A stretch of DNA of 64,000 nucleotides from positions 1,471,768-1,535,767 of the forward strand of contig NZ_KZ454943.1 in the NCBI RefSeq assembly GCF_002797395.1, read 5' to 3'. This document shows, in pieces, positions 26,301-34,392 of this stretch. The DNA comes from Bacillus solitudinis. Its GTDB lineage: Bacteria > Bacillota > Bacilli > Bacillales > Bacillaceae_D. The position numbers and the translations under genes were made by a program. The notes under the pieces are model-generated. The model saw only the letters and a list, made by a program, of their open reading frames with translations, made no database searches and was not told the DNA's origin. How positions within the stretch are numbered: the first letter of the stretch is position 1; each line of letters opens with the position of its first letter.

Positions 26301-26901
26301 TACCGCGACGTAATGGCTCGGCCACATTCATATCAGCTATGACCTTATTTTTTAACTCTGGATGATCATAATCGACCCCCGTATCGATAACAGCTACTTT
26401 CACTTTATGATCCCCAGCTAATTTCTGCGCTTCTTTAATGTTAAGAAGCGGGAGGTGATACATTGTATCTACCTTCGGATCTTGAGCAAACTTTTGAATC
26501 ACTGCACTTGGAGAAACAGATTCAATACTCTCAAGCTTTGCGTAAGTTTCCATCACCGTTTCGATGGACTTTCCATCACGTACCTGAATCACATCAAACC
26601 CTAAGCTATTAATACGTTTAATAACTTGGCCACCTAAGCGACGATGTTCAGCGCTTGTTAGGGGTTTATCTAGCTTTACAACAAATGTATCCTTACTATA
26701 GAAAGACTGATCCTCTTCCTTTTTTGCTGCCTCTACTTCCTCTGGTGGTTCTAAACCTAATCGCTCATAAATTTCCGCATAGCTTTTTTCTGTTCCAGCC
26801 GTCTTTACGAGCGGACCAGCCTGTACAGCAGGGGTATAAAAGGTAGCCAATACTGCAAGAATTAGTGTTGGAATGAATACATATTTTTTTAGTGCTTTCA
26901 T
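23392..26901 (-). CDS. Large subtilisin-like (S8) secreted protease
   Basis: 1169 residues from the ATG at 26901, picked because GGGAGGGG lies ten bases upstream; a frame beginning 45 bases earlier lacks a site. Signal peptide (about 1-28), inhibitor I9-type propeptide (about 55-130), then the S8 domain (about 150-430) with the triad blocks VAVIDTGVDYDHPEL, SHGTHVAGLVAAE and YSGTSMSSPIVAGVAS. The remaining 700 residues are acidic beta-rich modules, several resembling pre-peptidase C-terminal domains (for example around GDVDMFYFEADKDE). No SLH domain is present. Divergent from secA2; it could process surface proteins or feed on external protein. Confidence 0.92.
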   Translation of the reverse strand: MKALKKYVFIPTLILAVLATFYTPAVQAGPLVKTAGTEKSYAEIYERLGLEPPEEVEAAKKEEDQSFYSKDTFVVKLDKPLTSAEHRRLGGQVIKRINSLGFDVIQVRDGKSIETVMETYAKLESIESVSPSAVIQKFAQDPKVDTMYHLPLLNIKEAQKLAGDHKVKVAVIDTGVDYDHPELKNKVIADMNVAEPLRRGTKDSHGTHVAGLVAAEAENGAGGMGVNPNADIVSIDVFNGGWGTSDYAIAEALMIAVEQKVDIINLSLGGPGTKVMEEAVDKALEAGITIVAAAGNNGMSDYPSFPAGYDGVISVGATDENNELAFFSNYGPSIDVVAPGFEVYSSDFLPYKGSSYNRYSGTSMSSPIVAGVASLLLSKHPDLTPVEVMYVLQQSAKDLGTPGFDTKYGFGLIDAVAALKFDVSSIPDLPIVDKADLVSKAEYVELGEKGFDTSGTIELPGETHWWSVNVQKGELVQLLLDGTDPFDYKAVIHYYRLGEQTPSDTFKVNDVIDGKTEGYLFEADEAGTIVIGVKDAYNKYKEDGSSIFNLSLAKYENYLDDGNNKENPHYIEGLPFESEDPLYVADLEGDSDYFRFTVEEPQIVEVNVSGIPGVDPSLLVYFAEEFDQVLTDEMLEGIPEEYLEEIMNMEPWPFQSSNFKGVGEGETLSFEAMPGQEYVVEVTGQPDYYYDPFFMMYDPYYEEMKAKSSHVPYEISIASGEVPQDEDMYPMDGGMYPETGEYSEEVEVPAEPTDIPSFLKKQQMSKQVLDWLYNDMFYYDNGIDPEEILEMAMPYEVGDELSAYFQYSYDVDLMKVTPEQDGIYEFSWTDAQTATPIMEVFKYNEEENRFQYLTDSYWGYYGEIKDNNFTVGLEGGETYIFYVSNRYYQPSLNEYTITSKPLIENPSDAYESNNSPKKTKALPDYAFTGNFALTGDVDMFYFEADKDEVLGFYVEVLTGNRHKQRGVSDELYKTIDPLVVVIEDVDGKGEVNMESPSYMFDRGWDDEDEYGSFKVKKGKGYFIILENWIADPSLTPYRMTVAPAQQGTKSTKPIAEQAEKLVANGANRWSTTGYLKAGIQGGDTGYYSFKLEEKSEVKVTFDVPLDIDGELTLYNKDGKVIRQSKVHSQGDSEVILTTLEKGSYYLGVKDIEGNPSIRPYHVTVDVLSK

Positions 26902-27219
26902 GTAAATAGTGCCCCTCCCTAAAAGGAATATTGTTTTCATATTCATCTTCGTGCTTCGGCTATACCCCCCCTTAGAAAACTACTGAATATCTGTAAACAT
27001 ATGGATATAGTATAGCAAAATTCTTACAATTTACCAATTATTATTTCACAATTTTACTATATTTTTCTAGGATGGTTTTTTAGTGTCCTACTAAAAAAAA
27101 TGCGAAAAATAAAAGGTTTATAAACTATTTCACAAACCCTTGGCATTGACCCCCTACTGTTCTTTGCTGTAATAAATGTTATACTTAGGGATAGCAACTT
27201 ATATGAAGGAGAGTATCTG

Positions 27220-29574
27220 ATGTTATCATCTTTAAAAAAATTAATTGGCGACGGGCAAGAACGAAAAATCAAGAAATTTCGTAAGCTCGTTGAACAAATC
27301 AATGCATTAGAACCAACGATTGAAGCGCTGACAGATGAGCAGCTTCAAGATAAAACAGGTCAGTTTAAACAACAAATTACAGACGGAAAAACCGTTCATG
27401 ATATAAAAGTAGAAGCTTTTGCTGTCGTTCGCGAAGCATCAAAGCGTGTGCTCGGTTTGCGTCACTATGATGTCCAGTTAATTGGTGGACTCGTTTTAAA
27501 TGATGGTGATATTGCAGAAATGCCAACGGGAGAAGGTAAAACCTTAGTCGCTTCCCTTCCAAGCTATTTGCGTGCACTTGAAGGAAAAGGCGTACACGTC
27601 ATCACTGTAAATGAATATCTTGCCACACGAGACAAAGAGCAAATCGGAAAAGTCCACGAATTTCTTGGTCTAAAGGTTGGTTTGAATATTCCAAACCTTG
27701 GTCCCGAAGAAAAACAGGAGGCCTATCAAGCCGATATTACATACGGGATTGGCAACGAATTTGGATTCGACTATCTACGTGACAATATGATGTACAGCAA
27801 CGAACAAAAATCCCAGCGTCCTTTTCACTTTGCCATTATTGATGAAATTGACAGTGTATTAATTGACGAAGCAAAAACGCCGTTAATTATTGCTGGTAAG
27901 ACATCTGTAAATCCGAGTCTTTATAACGTTTGTGCAAAGTTTGCTCGTGGCCTTAAAAGAGAAAAAGACTACATTTATGACTCTCTTATGAAATCTGTGA
28001 GTTTAACAGATGATGGAATCACCAAGGTGGAACGTGCCTTTGGTGTTGATAATTTATATGATCTAGAACACCAAACCCTTTTCCATTTTGTCCTGCAGTC
28101 GGTTCGTGCTCATGTCATGTTTAAACGCGATGTTGACTACATTGTCAAAGATGGTGAAATTCAACTTGTTGACATGTTTACAGGACGCATCATGGAAGGG
28201 CGTTCCTTTAGCGATGGCCTTCATCAAGCGCTTGAAGCGAAGGAAGGCGTTGAAATTACTGAGGAAAATAAAACGCAGGCTGTCGTTACCATTCAAAACT
28301 ATTTCCGAATGTACCCCACAATGTGTGGCATGACAGGCACAGCAAAGACGGAAGAAAAAGAGTTTCAAATGCTCTATGCAATGGACGTAATTCAAGTTCC
28401 TACAAACCAACCGCGTATTCGACTAGACCAAAAAGATTATGTCTATGCGACGATTGATGATAAATATAAAGCCGTGGTCACAGAGGTTGAAAAACGCCAC
28501 AAAACTGGGCAGCCAATTTTAATTGGAACAACTTCCATTATCCAATCGGAAACGATGGCACAATATTTAGATGATAAGCAAATTCCCTACGAGCTGTTAA
28601 ATGCAAAAAGCGTCGAAAAGGAAGTCACACTCATTTCACAAGCCGGACAAATGAATCAAGTAACTATTGCAACAAACATGGCAGGTCGAGGAACCGATAT
28701 TGAGCTTGGTGATGGAGTCGCGGAACTAGGCGGTCTGTATGTAATTGGAACAGAACGCCATGAAAGCCGACGAATTGATAACCAACTTAAAGGTCGTTCA
28801 GGACGCCAAGGAGACCCTGGCGAAACACAAATGTTCATTTCGATTGAAGATGAAATCTTACTACGTTTCGGTGAAGATGATATCGAGAAATTCCGACCAA
28901 ATCTCCGAACCGATGAGCATGGTAGAATCTTAAATGAAGAGATTCATACCATTGTAGACCGAGCCCAAAGAATGTGTGAAAATCATAACTACGCTGCACG
29001 TGAATATACGTTAAAGCTCGATGATGTAGTTAACGATCAACGTAATGTCGTTTACAGTTTACGTAACAAGTTAATCTCAGATGCCGATTCAATGACTATT
29101 ATGTATCCAATGCTTCACTCTGCAGCACAAAGTTATGTTGACCAATACTGTCTTGAGGGCCTTCTTCCAGATGAATGGAATCTTAGCGAGCTAAATGGCC
29201 GTTTGAACCAAGTTTTTGTACATGAGGACATAATTATCACAAAAGAGATGCAAGATAAGAAGGAAGTAAGTGACTATGTGCGCGAGAAGGTGGACGAGTA
29301 CATCGACCTCTTAAAGCTCAAATCAGACGACGCCAAGATCCAATTCCTTTGTAAAAAAATTGTTCTTATGTCCCTAGATGTTCATTGGCTCCAACACATT
29401 GAAGACATGTCCCGGCTAAAAGAAGGAATTGGGCTCCGTGGTTATAGCCAAGAAGATCCTATGCGAATCTATAACCGAGAAGGATTTGAACTCTTTAAGT
29501 TGATGTATCAAACAATTGAACGCGATGTGAGTATTCACTTCGCGAAAAACATCCGCCCCCACCTCGAAGCTTAA
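27220..29574 (+). CDS. secA2: Accessory Sec translocase ATPase SecA2
   Basis: 784 residues, shorter than housekeeping SecA (about 840) and lacking its zinc-binding C-terminus. Seen blocks are the Walker A MPTGEGKTLVASLPSYLRAL (about 101), FGFDYLRDNM, IIDEIDSVLIDEAKTPLIIA (Walker B), ATNMAGRGTDIELGDGV and GRSGRQGDPGETQMF. SecA2 powers export of a subset of proteins through SecYEG; in Bacillus anthracis it serves the S-layer proteins with SlaP. The slaP-like gene directly downstream makes the accessory role clear. An upstream GAAGGAGAG serves the ATG. Confidence 0.94.
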   Translation: MLSSLKKLIGDGQERKIKKFRKLVEQINALEPTIEALTDEQLQDKTGQFKQQITDGKTVHDIKVEAFAVVREASKRVLGLRHYDVQLIGGLVLNDGDIAEMPTGEGKTLVASLPSYLRALEGKGVHVITVNEYLATRDKEQIGKVHEFLGLKVGLNIPNLGPEEKQEAYQADITYGIGNEFGFDYLRDNMMYSNEQKSQRPFHFAIIDEIDSVLIDEAKTPLIIAGKTSVNPSLYNVCAKFARGLKREKDYIYDSLMKSVSLTDDGITKVERAFGVDNLYDLEHQTLFHFVLQSVRAHVMFKRDVDYIVKDGEIQLVDMFTGRIMEGRSFSDGLHQALEAKEGVEITEENKTQAVVTIQNYFRMYPTMCGMTGTAKTEEKEFQMLYAMDVIQVPTNQPRIRLDQKDYVYATIDDKYKAVVTEVEKRHKTGQPILIGTTSIIQSETMAQYLDDKQIPYELLNAKSVEKEVTLISQAGQMNQVTIATNMAGRGTDIELGDGVAELGGLYVIGTERHESRRIDNQLKGRSGRQGDPGETQMFISIEDEILLRFGEDDIEKFRPNLRTDEHGRILNEEIHTIVDRAQRMCENHNYAAREYTLKLDDVVNDQRNVVYSLRNKLISDADSMTIMYPMLHSAAQSYVDQYCLEGLLPDEWNLSELNGRLNQVFVHEDIIITKEMQDKKEVSDYVREKVDEYIDLLKLKSDDAKIQFLCKKIVLMSLDVHWLQHIEDMSRLKEGIGLRGYSQEDPMRIYNREGFELFKLMYQTIERDVSIHFAKNIRPHLEA

Positions 29575-29587
29575 GGAGGCAATCGTT

Positions 29588-30481
29588 GTGGCTATCTCAA
29601 GAAAAGAGAACAAGCAGCATGCACAGCAAACCTTGGTATCTGCTAAAGCATTACTCGGACAAGATAATGTGGACTCTAGTGAACCACTTAAGAAACACTC
29701 TCTTGTTGATACACCCTTATCGATTCCAGGCAATTGGAATCTTTCAAAAGAAGATCATTATGCATTGCAATTTATTTTACAAGATGCTCCTGAATTACAC
29801 GAAAATGATATCGGCCTTTGCGGGGTTTCCGCTACACCAACCTCGTTGGGTGGCTATGAAGTGAGCGCGATAGTTCGGAATGGATCAGGAAAGTCGATTT
29901 CGTTTAGCGAGACGAGTCTTGTTTTACTAGATAAGCAAGGTGTCGTCATTGCGCGCAAATTATTTCACTTAGAGGGGTTGGGTGTTCTACCAGCCTTCAC
30001 CTCTCGACCATGGACATTCGCATTTGAAGCAAACGACGTCACTCAGCAGCTAGAATCCGTAAAGGGTTGGAGCTTAGTTTTTGATTTATCAGCTGAGCGA
30101 AAGTATCATCAGCTCGACCCCCGTGGTGATTGGAGCAAACATCATTCAGCTTATACGGTAAATCTACTGCTAACTGCAGCATTAAAGGTCTCTGCTCCCC
30201 CGTTTGGCAAGATTCGTTTTCATTCTCTCAACGTCTCCAAAGAAGAAAACGGCTTACTGCTCGTCACGATTCTTATTCAAAACGGGAACGAGCATACGCT
30301 CCAACTTGAACAAGTGCCAGTTGAACTAAAAGCACCGGATGGCACGACCATCACACGGAGTAGCTTTGAGCTCGACTCCTTGCACGTCCCTCCGTACACA
30401 AGTAAGCTAATAACCCTGCTATTTACAGCAGATATGTATGACTACGATGGCGAAATGCAAGCAACAGTTCCACTTTCATAA
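29588..30481 (+). CDS. slaP: Accessory Sec system S-layer assembly protein SlaP
   Basis: 297 residues from a GTG 13 bases after secA2, with AAGGAGG upstream. No signal peptide or membrane segment is visible. Two related beta-rich halves occur (about 85-165 and 185-290): compare VSATPTSLGGYEVSAIVRNG with the later HSLNVSKEENGLLLVTILIQ, each followed by a LPAFTS / VPPYTS type turn. This duplicated layout is that of SlaP-type proteins encoded next to secA2 in S-layer bacilli, where they assist secretion of S-layer proteins with SecA2. The likely client is the S-layer protein at 34393-37449. Confidence 0.83.
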   Translation: MAISRKENKQHAQQTLVSAKALLGQDNVDSSEPLKKHSLVDTPLSIPGNWNLSKEDHYALQFILQDAPELHENDIGLCGVSATPTSLGGYEVSAIVRNGSGKSISFSETSLVLLDKQGVVIARKLFHLEGLGVLPAFTSRPWTFAFEANDVTQQLESVKGWSLVFDLSAERKYHQLDPRGDWSKHHSAYTVNLLLTAALKVSAPPFGKIRFHSLNVSKEENGLLLVTILIQNGNEHTLQLEQVPVELKAPDGTTITRSSFELDSLHVPPYTSKLITLLFTADMYDYDGEMQATVPLS

Positions 30482-30485
30482 GCTA

Positions 30486-30520
30486 AACCAGTCTCGGACC
30501 GCGTTCGAGACTGGTTTTTT
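30486..30520 (+). terminator. Intrinsic terminator of secA2-slaP
   Basis: AACCAGTCTCG pairs perfectly with CGAGACTGGTT around a nine-base loop, followed by TTTTG. It lies four bases after the slaP stop codon. Confidence 0.85.
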
Positions 30521-30585
30521 GCTATGAGCTGGGGTGGGTAGGCGGATTGAGTGAGAGGTGGCGGTTGAGCGGTTTTGCTCAGGTT

Positions 30586-30732
30586 ATTCGCGGTTCCGAG
30601 CAACATATTCGCGTTTCTGCCTAGGATATTCGTGGTTTCGAGCAATTTATTCGCGTTTCTGCCTAGGATATTCGTGGTTTCGAGCAATTTATTCGCGTTT
30701 CTGCCCATGATATTCGCGATTTCACTTCAAAT
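30586..30732. repeat. 21-bp periodic repeat array (ATTCG units)
   Basis: Seven units begin with ATTCG at 30586, 30607, 30628, 30649, 30670, 30691 and 30712, each exactly 21 bases apart. Two alternating unit types make a 42-bp repeat: one reads GTGGTTTCGAGCAATTT after ATTC, the other GCGTTTCTGCCTAGGAT. A degenerate unit may precede the first. The array lies between the slaP terminator and the 3' end of a convergent broken NERD gene. The minus strand can be read as a repeating GRNANKLLETTNIL peptide but lacks a ribosome binding site. Confidence 0.88.
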
Positions 30733-30803
30733 GATAAATCCTCCCCTTTTTTGTCCCTGTGTGCGGCAACTTCATCGAGGAAAGGAAACGCCACGCAACA
30801 TCT

Positions 30804-31675
30804 TTATCTCTTATCCCTAAAAAAAGCTCTTGCTTCGGCACTTGTTATTGTCTCGGAAATGAGGAGTGAATAATCCTTTAGCGCGTCAATATGAGCTGTT
30901 CGAGTTTTCTGATTGCATGCAAGACAATGCCACATCGCGGGAATTCGCCTGAGGGGTAGGTAGTTGCAACGGGGACATAAAACCCCTCGCTTGATTTCCT
31001 CAATCGTTAACTGAAACTGAGTCAGGACTGAACGTTCTTGGGGAGTATGCATTCGTTTTAATAAGCGGATCGCTCGTTTTATGTCTTTATCTGAGTGGCG
31101 GTTTATTCGATAGTTTTTTTCAAGCTCCTTGATTTTAAATGGAATGGATTCACGTCGGATAACTCTTGGGAGGATTCGATTCGAGGTGGTGCGCACAATT
31201 GATTGAGAATTGCCAATGACAACAAGGGATTCAATTGGAATGTCGGGAAGCTTATGCTTAGTCAGCCACATTTTTAATTGTTGTTGTTGACGTCGAATTT
31301 GAAGATGTGGGTCTGGGAAGGCTTCTTCCTGATCGTCTTGAGTACGAATAAGTTGATGAAAATCCGTGTCAAAAAAGAGCGTTCCCACAATATTTTTCAC
31401 TTCAAGAATTAAGATAAAAGAGGTAGATAATAGGAGAGTGTCTAGTTGAAAGATGTGTTGGCCATGAGAAAGTCGGAGGTCATGCAACATGTAATAGTCT
31501 TTTTCAGGAAGAAAGCTCAGAAAATAATCGAGTGACTCTTCTCCTCTGAAACCTGCTGTGTTTTTAGCTAGCTGTTCTTTAATTCGGGCATTTTCGGATG
31601 GTTTGAGGATAGGCGCCGTATAAGGGCCTCGAGTTGGAGTAAACTAGTTGGTTTTTCACGCTGCTTAACAATCAA
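30804..31675 (-). pseudogene. NERD-domain protein gene with a frameshift
   Basis: A TTG at 31675 behind AAAGGAAG opens IVKQREKPTSLLQLEALIRR, the usual start of Bacillus NERD proteins, but this frame ends soon after MPELKNS. One frame over, the protein resumes as IKEQLAKNTAGFRGEESLDY and continues through LILEVKNIVGTLFFD and a C-terminal zinc-finger-like region with CPRCNYLPLRR and WHCLACNQ. One missing base near 31580-31590 (GAATT for an expected GAAATT) explains the break. Repaired length would be about 290 residues. NERD domains resemble nucleases (family role inferred). It may be a real inactivation or a sequencing error; an internal ATG at 31490 could still make a truncated product. Confidence 0.82.
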
Positions 31676-31789
31676 ATAACCACTTCCTTTCAATTATTAC
31701 TAGATTCAGGATATGAGCTAAAAATCCCTTCATCCTGGAAACAATACAGAATCAGTTTCACCTCTCTCAACGAGTTCCCCACTACACCA

Positions 31790-31824
31790 AAACAAAAGCT
31801 CCCCTCTCACTGAGAAGGGAGCTT
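31790..31824 (-). terminator. Intrinsic terminator of the SLH phosphodiester glycosidase gene
   Basis: On the minus strand GAAGCTCCC pairs with GGGAGCTTT around a CTCACTGAGA-type inner stem, followed by TTGTTTT. It lies about 15 bases after the stop. Confidence 0.7.
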
Positions 31825-31838
31825 CGGCATATTGTGGG

Positions 31839-34118
31839 TTACTTCTTGATGGCACGTTCTAAAAAGACTGCGAATTGGGCGCGGGTGACGTGGTCTCCCG
31901 GTCCGAATCGTCCATCTGCATATCCACCCGTTAAGCCATTTGTTGCCAAGGCCTCAATTTGTGAATAAGCCCAGTACTCTTTTGATACATCTGGGAAACT
32001 TGGTGTGGTTCCTATTGCTTTTAACTTGTAGGCTCTTGTTAAAATTGCTGCCATTTGCGCGCGGGTTAGTTTACCATTGGGATCAAAACGACCGCTTTCT
32101 TTCCCCGTCATTAAACCGGCTCCGGCAATGGCTTTTATATCATCATATGCATAATAATCGGTTGCTATATCTGAGAATCCTGGATTTTGATAGGTTATGC
32201 CATTATTCTTTAAGTTAAACTCACGAACGAGCATTGCTGCAGCCTGAGCACGGGTTAATTCTGATGATGGCTGAACAGTTCCGTCACTATATCCACGAAG
32301 GACATCGCGTTCTTTTAAAAACAATAATGCATTATAAGCCCAATATCCAGTTGGTACATCTTTAAATTGTGTTTGTGTGGACACAAGAACAGGAATTCGT
32401 TTTTCGATTCCATTAAAGGAAGCAATAATTGTTCCACTACCAGTTTCATTGCCCGCCACAAAACGTCCGTTACTATCGATTGTTCCGATGTTTCCTTGTA
32501 CTTTCCACTCAACAAGTGAGCTATCAAAAATTGGTTGAGGATCCTGTTTATTTTTTGCTGTTGCTTTAAAGGTTTGGGTCGTACCTGGTTTAACAGTTAA
32601 AGATCCAGGTTGAACCTCTAATGAGTCAAAACCGCTAACCACCTTAATCGGTAGACTTCCAACAGGGCTTCCATCATAAGATGCACGAATGCGTCCTTCT
32701 CCTGCCTTCAATGCGCGGAATTTGAGACCATTCACCTCACCCACACCTTCTGTTACAGTAAATGATATGTTGCTTTCACTATATGTAACCGAATTATAAT
32801 ACTCGTCCAAGGCAAATCCAGGCTTCACTGTAACCGTTGAACCAACAACGACTGGACGACTGATTGCCTCCATCCGAATGGTTGCCGGCTTAGATAGTGG
32901 TGCTGTGCTTACCGCTTGTAATGTAGCAGAAACGCGACGCTCGGTTCCATCTGAGGGGCGATTTGCTAAGGTCGCAAAGGTTTGACCATGGCGCCTAGCT
33001 GCCATCGTTGTTGAACCGCCTCCATCAAAATTTAAAGCTCGGTCTGCCCCAAGCGTTACCATATAATTCGCAAATTCACGCATGGTCATCGCACTAACCG
33101 TTACCATAAAAACATTATTACCCGTGCTATCAACACCAACGCCTGTCCGAGCGACACGTTGCGATGCACGCCAGTTTGATTCATTCATTGTTATATTAAC
33201 TTGACCATTTCGGACAAGTTGTGGGCCGCTACCGAGAATTAATTCAGCGCCCTTCCATGTACTATTAATATCTAGGGTTACTTCCACTTGGTCGCCAGCC
33301 TTCAGCTTCCCAAGCTTGTCAAGGTTTTCTGCACCATGTCCTGATAAGACAAAACCATCAGCTGGTATCACTGCATTTCCACCTTCACCATATTTCGTTA
33401 CTTTTTCGACGGTTCCTGTGACCTTATCCCCAAACTTTAAATTTTTCATATTCTTTGATGCATTGCGGACAATAACTTCGGCTCCGTACGAATTCGTCCC
33501 CGTACGACCGCTTGCTTGAGAAGGTGTATAGACGATAAGCTCATTAACATCACGAATGTAGTTTACATTGTGGATAGTTAACGATTGACTATTGAAAATA
33601 GCCTTTGATGTAATTTCATAATGGTCAACAGTAGCCTTTCCATCACTTTTTACACCAAATGCGATTGGCTCACTTCGATAAAAATTTCGGTCCGTCGAAA
33701 CGATTCCGTAATTTATCACATGATCTCGTTCAGCAATAATGCTAAATGGCATCCGGTCTGTAGACGTCATATTAAAAAACGTGGCATTCACGGCACCCAC
33801 GACACGGTAGCCAGATACTGTTCGATCCTTCGCTTGTTGCGTAGTCGTTCTTGTTGCACTAAACGGCTGGGGGGCATTAACCCCTAGCTTCGTAAAAGGA
33901 TCAGTCAATGATACATTTAATACATTGGCTCTTCGGTTAGCCCCACCCGCTGAGACAAGCTCCTCAACATATTTAACACCAGGTGACACCTGGAACGTTT
34001 CTACAAGCTGTCCAGCAGCCTCAACTTTTGCAGCCCCGTTAAAGGCTAAAGTGCTAGACATTACAAAAGTCACGGCTGTGAGTAGCGCAATTTTTGTTTT
34101 TCTATGTACCCCTATCAT
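31839..34118 (-). CDS. SLH-anchored phosphodiester glycosidase (NAGPA domain) protein
   Basis: 759 residues: signal peptide (1-34), NAGPA/phosphodiester glycosidase domain (about 60-400) with VVGAVNATFFNM, RTGVGVDSTGNNVFMVTV and ADRALNFDGGGSTTMAARRH, Ig-like beta segments (about 405-570, including LEVQPGSLTVKPGTTQTFKA), and three C-terminal SLH domains (about 580-628, 642-692, 705-757). The NAGPA domain cleaves GlcNAc-1-phosphodiester type bonds; in Bacillus a relative (YvgO/PdpA-type names vary) acts on wall teichoic acid or other surface glycans. The substrate here is probably a wall glycopolymer, by inference. AGAGGAGAG precedes the ATG. Confidence 0.9.
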   Translation of the reverse strand: MIGVHRKTKIALLTAVTFVMSSTLAFNGAAKVEAAGQLVETFQVSPGVKYVEELVSAGGANRRANVLNVSLTDPFTKLGVNAPQPFSATRTTTQQAKDRTVSGYRVVGAVNATFFNMTSTDRMPFSIIAERDHVINYGIVSTDRNFYRSEPIAFGVKSDGKATVDHYEITSKAIFNSQSLTIHNVNYIRDVNELIVYTPSQASGRTGTNSYGAEVIVRNASKNMKNLKFGDKVTGTVEKVTKYGEGGNAVIPADGFVLSGHGAENLDKLGKLKAGDQVEVTLDINSTWKGAELILGSGPQLVRNGQVNITMNESNWRASQRVARTGVGVDSTGNNVFMVTVSAMTMREFANYMVTLGADRALNFDGGGSTTMAARRHGQTFATLANRPSDGTERRVSATLQAVSTAPLSKPATIRMEAISRPVVVGSTVTVKPGFALDEYYNSVTYSESNISFTVTEGVGEVNGLKFRALKAGEGRIRASYDGSPVGSLPIKVVSGFDSLEVQPGSLTVKPGTTQTFKATAKNKQDPQPIFDSSLVEWKVQGNIGTIDSNGRFVAGNETGSGTIIASFNGIEKRIPVLVSTQTQFKDVPTGYWAYNALLFLKERDVLRGYSDGTVQPSSELTRAQAAAMLVREFNLKNNGITYQNPGFSDIATDYYAYDDIKAIAGAGLMTGKESGRFDPNGKLTRAQMAAILTRAYKLKAIGTTPSFPDVSKEYWAYSQIEALATNGLTGGYADGRFGPGDHVTRAQFAVFLERAIKK

Positions 34119-34349
34119 TCAATCTCTCCTCTGAAGACGTGAAAACATTGCTGTTATCCGCTATCTAATCTAATAATCAAGTTTTCTAGTTTTTAATCTA
34201 AATAACTTGTCATCTATTAGTAGAATATGTCAATTAAACTACTACGTCAACACGAAAATCCTCATCATTTTATTACATTATATGTAAAATAAATGTTCTA
34301 ACTCTACTCTCAGCAGGACAAATCTATTTTTCTGTGATAGCATTTCCAA

Positions 34350-34383
34350 AAAAAAAAGATCATAGGCGTTAACCTATGATCTT
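34350..34383 (-). terminator. Intrinsic terminator of the S-layer protein gene
   Basis: AAGATCATAGG (34356-34366) pairs perfectly with 34373-34383. The A-run from 34348 gives a long U-tract on the minus strand, directly after the S-layer gene. Confidence 0.85.
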
Positions 34384-34392
34384 CGTTTTCTA

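Noticed and set aside
27120-27219. secA2 promoter from TTGACC and TATACT
   Set aside because: The spacing is about 27 bases, too long for a sigma-A promoter.
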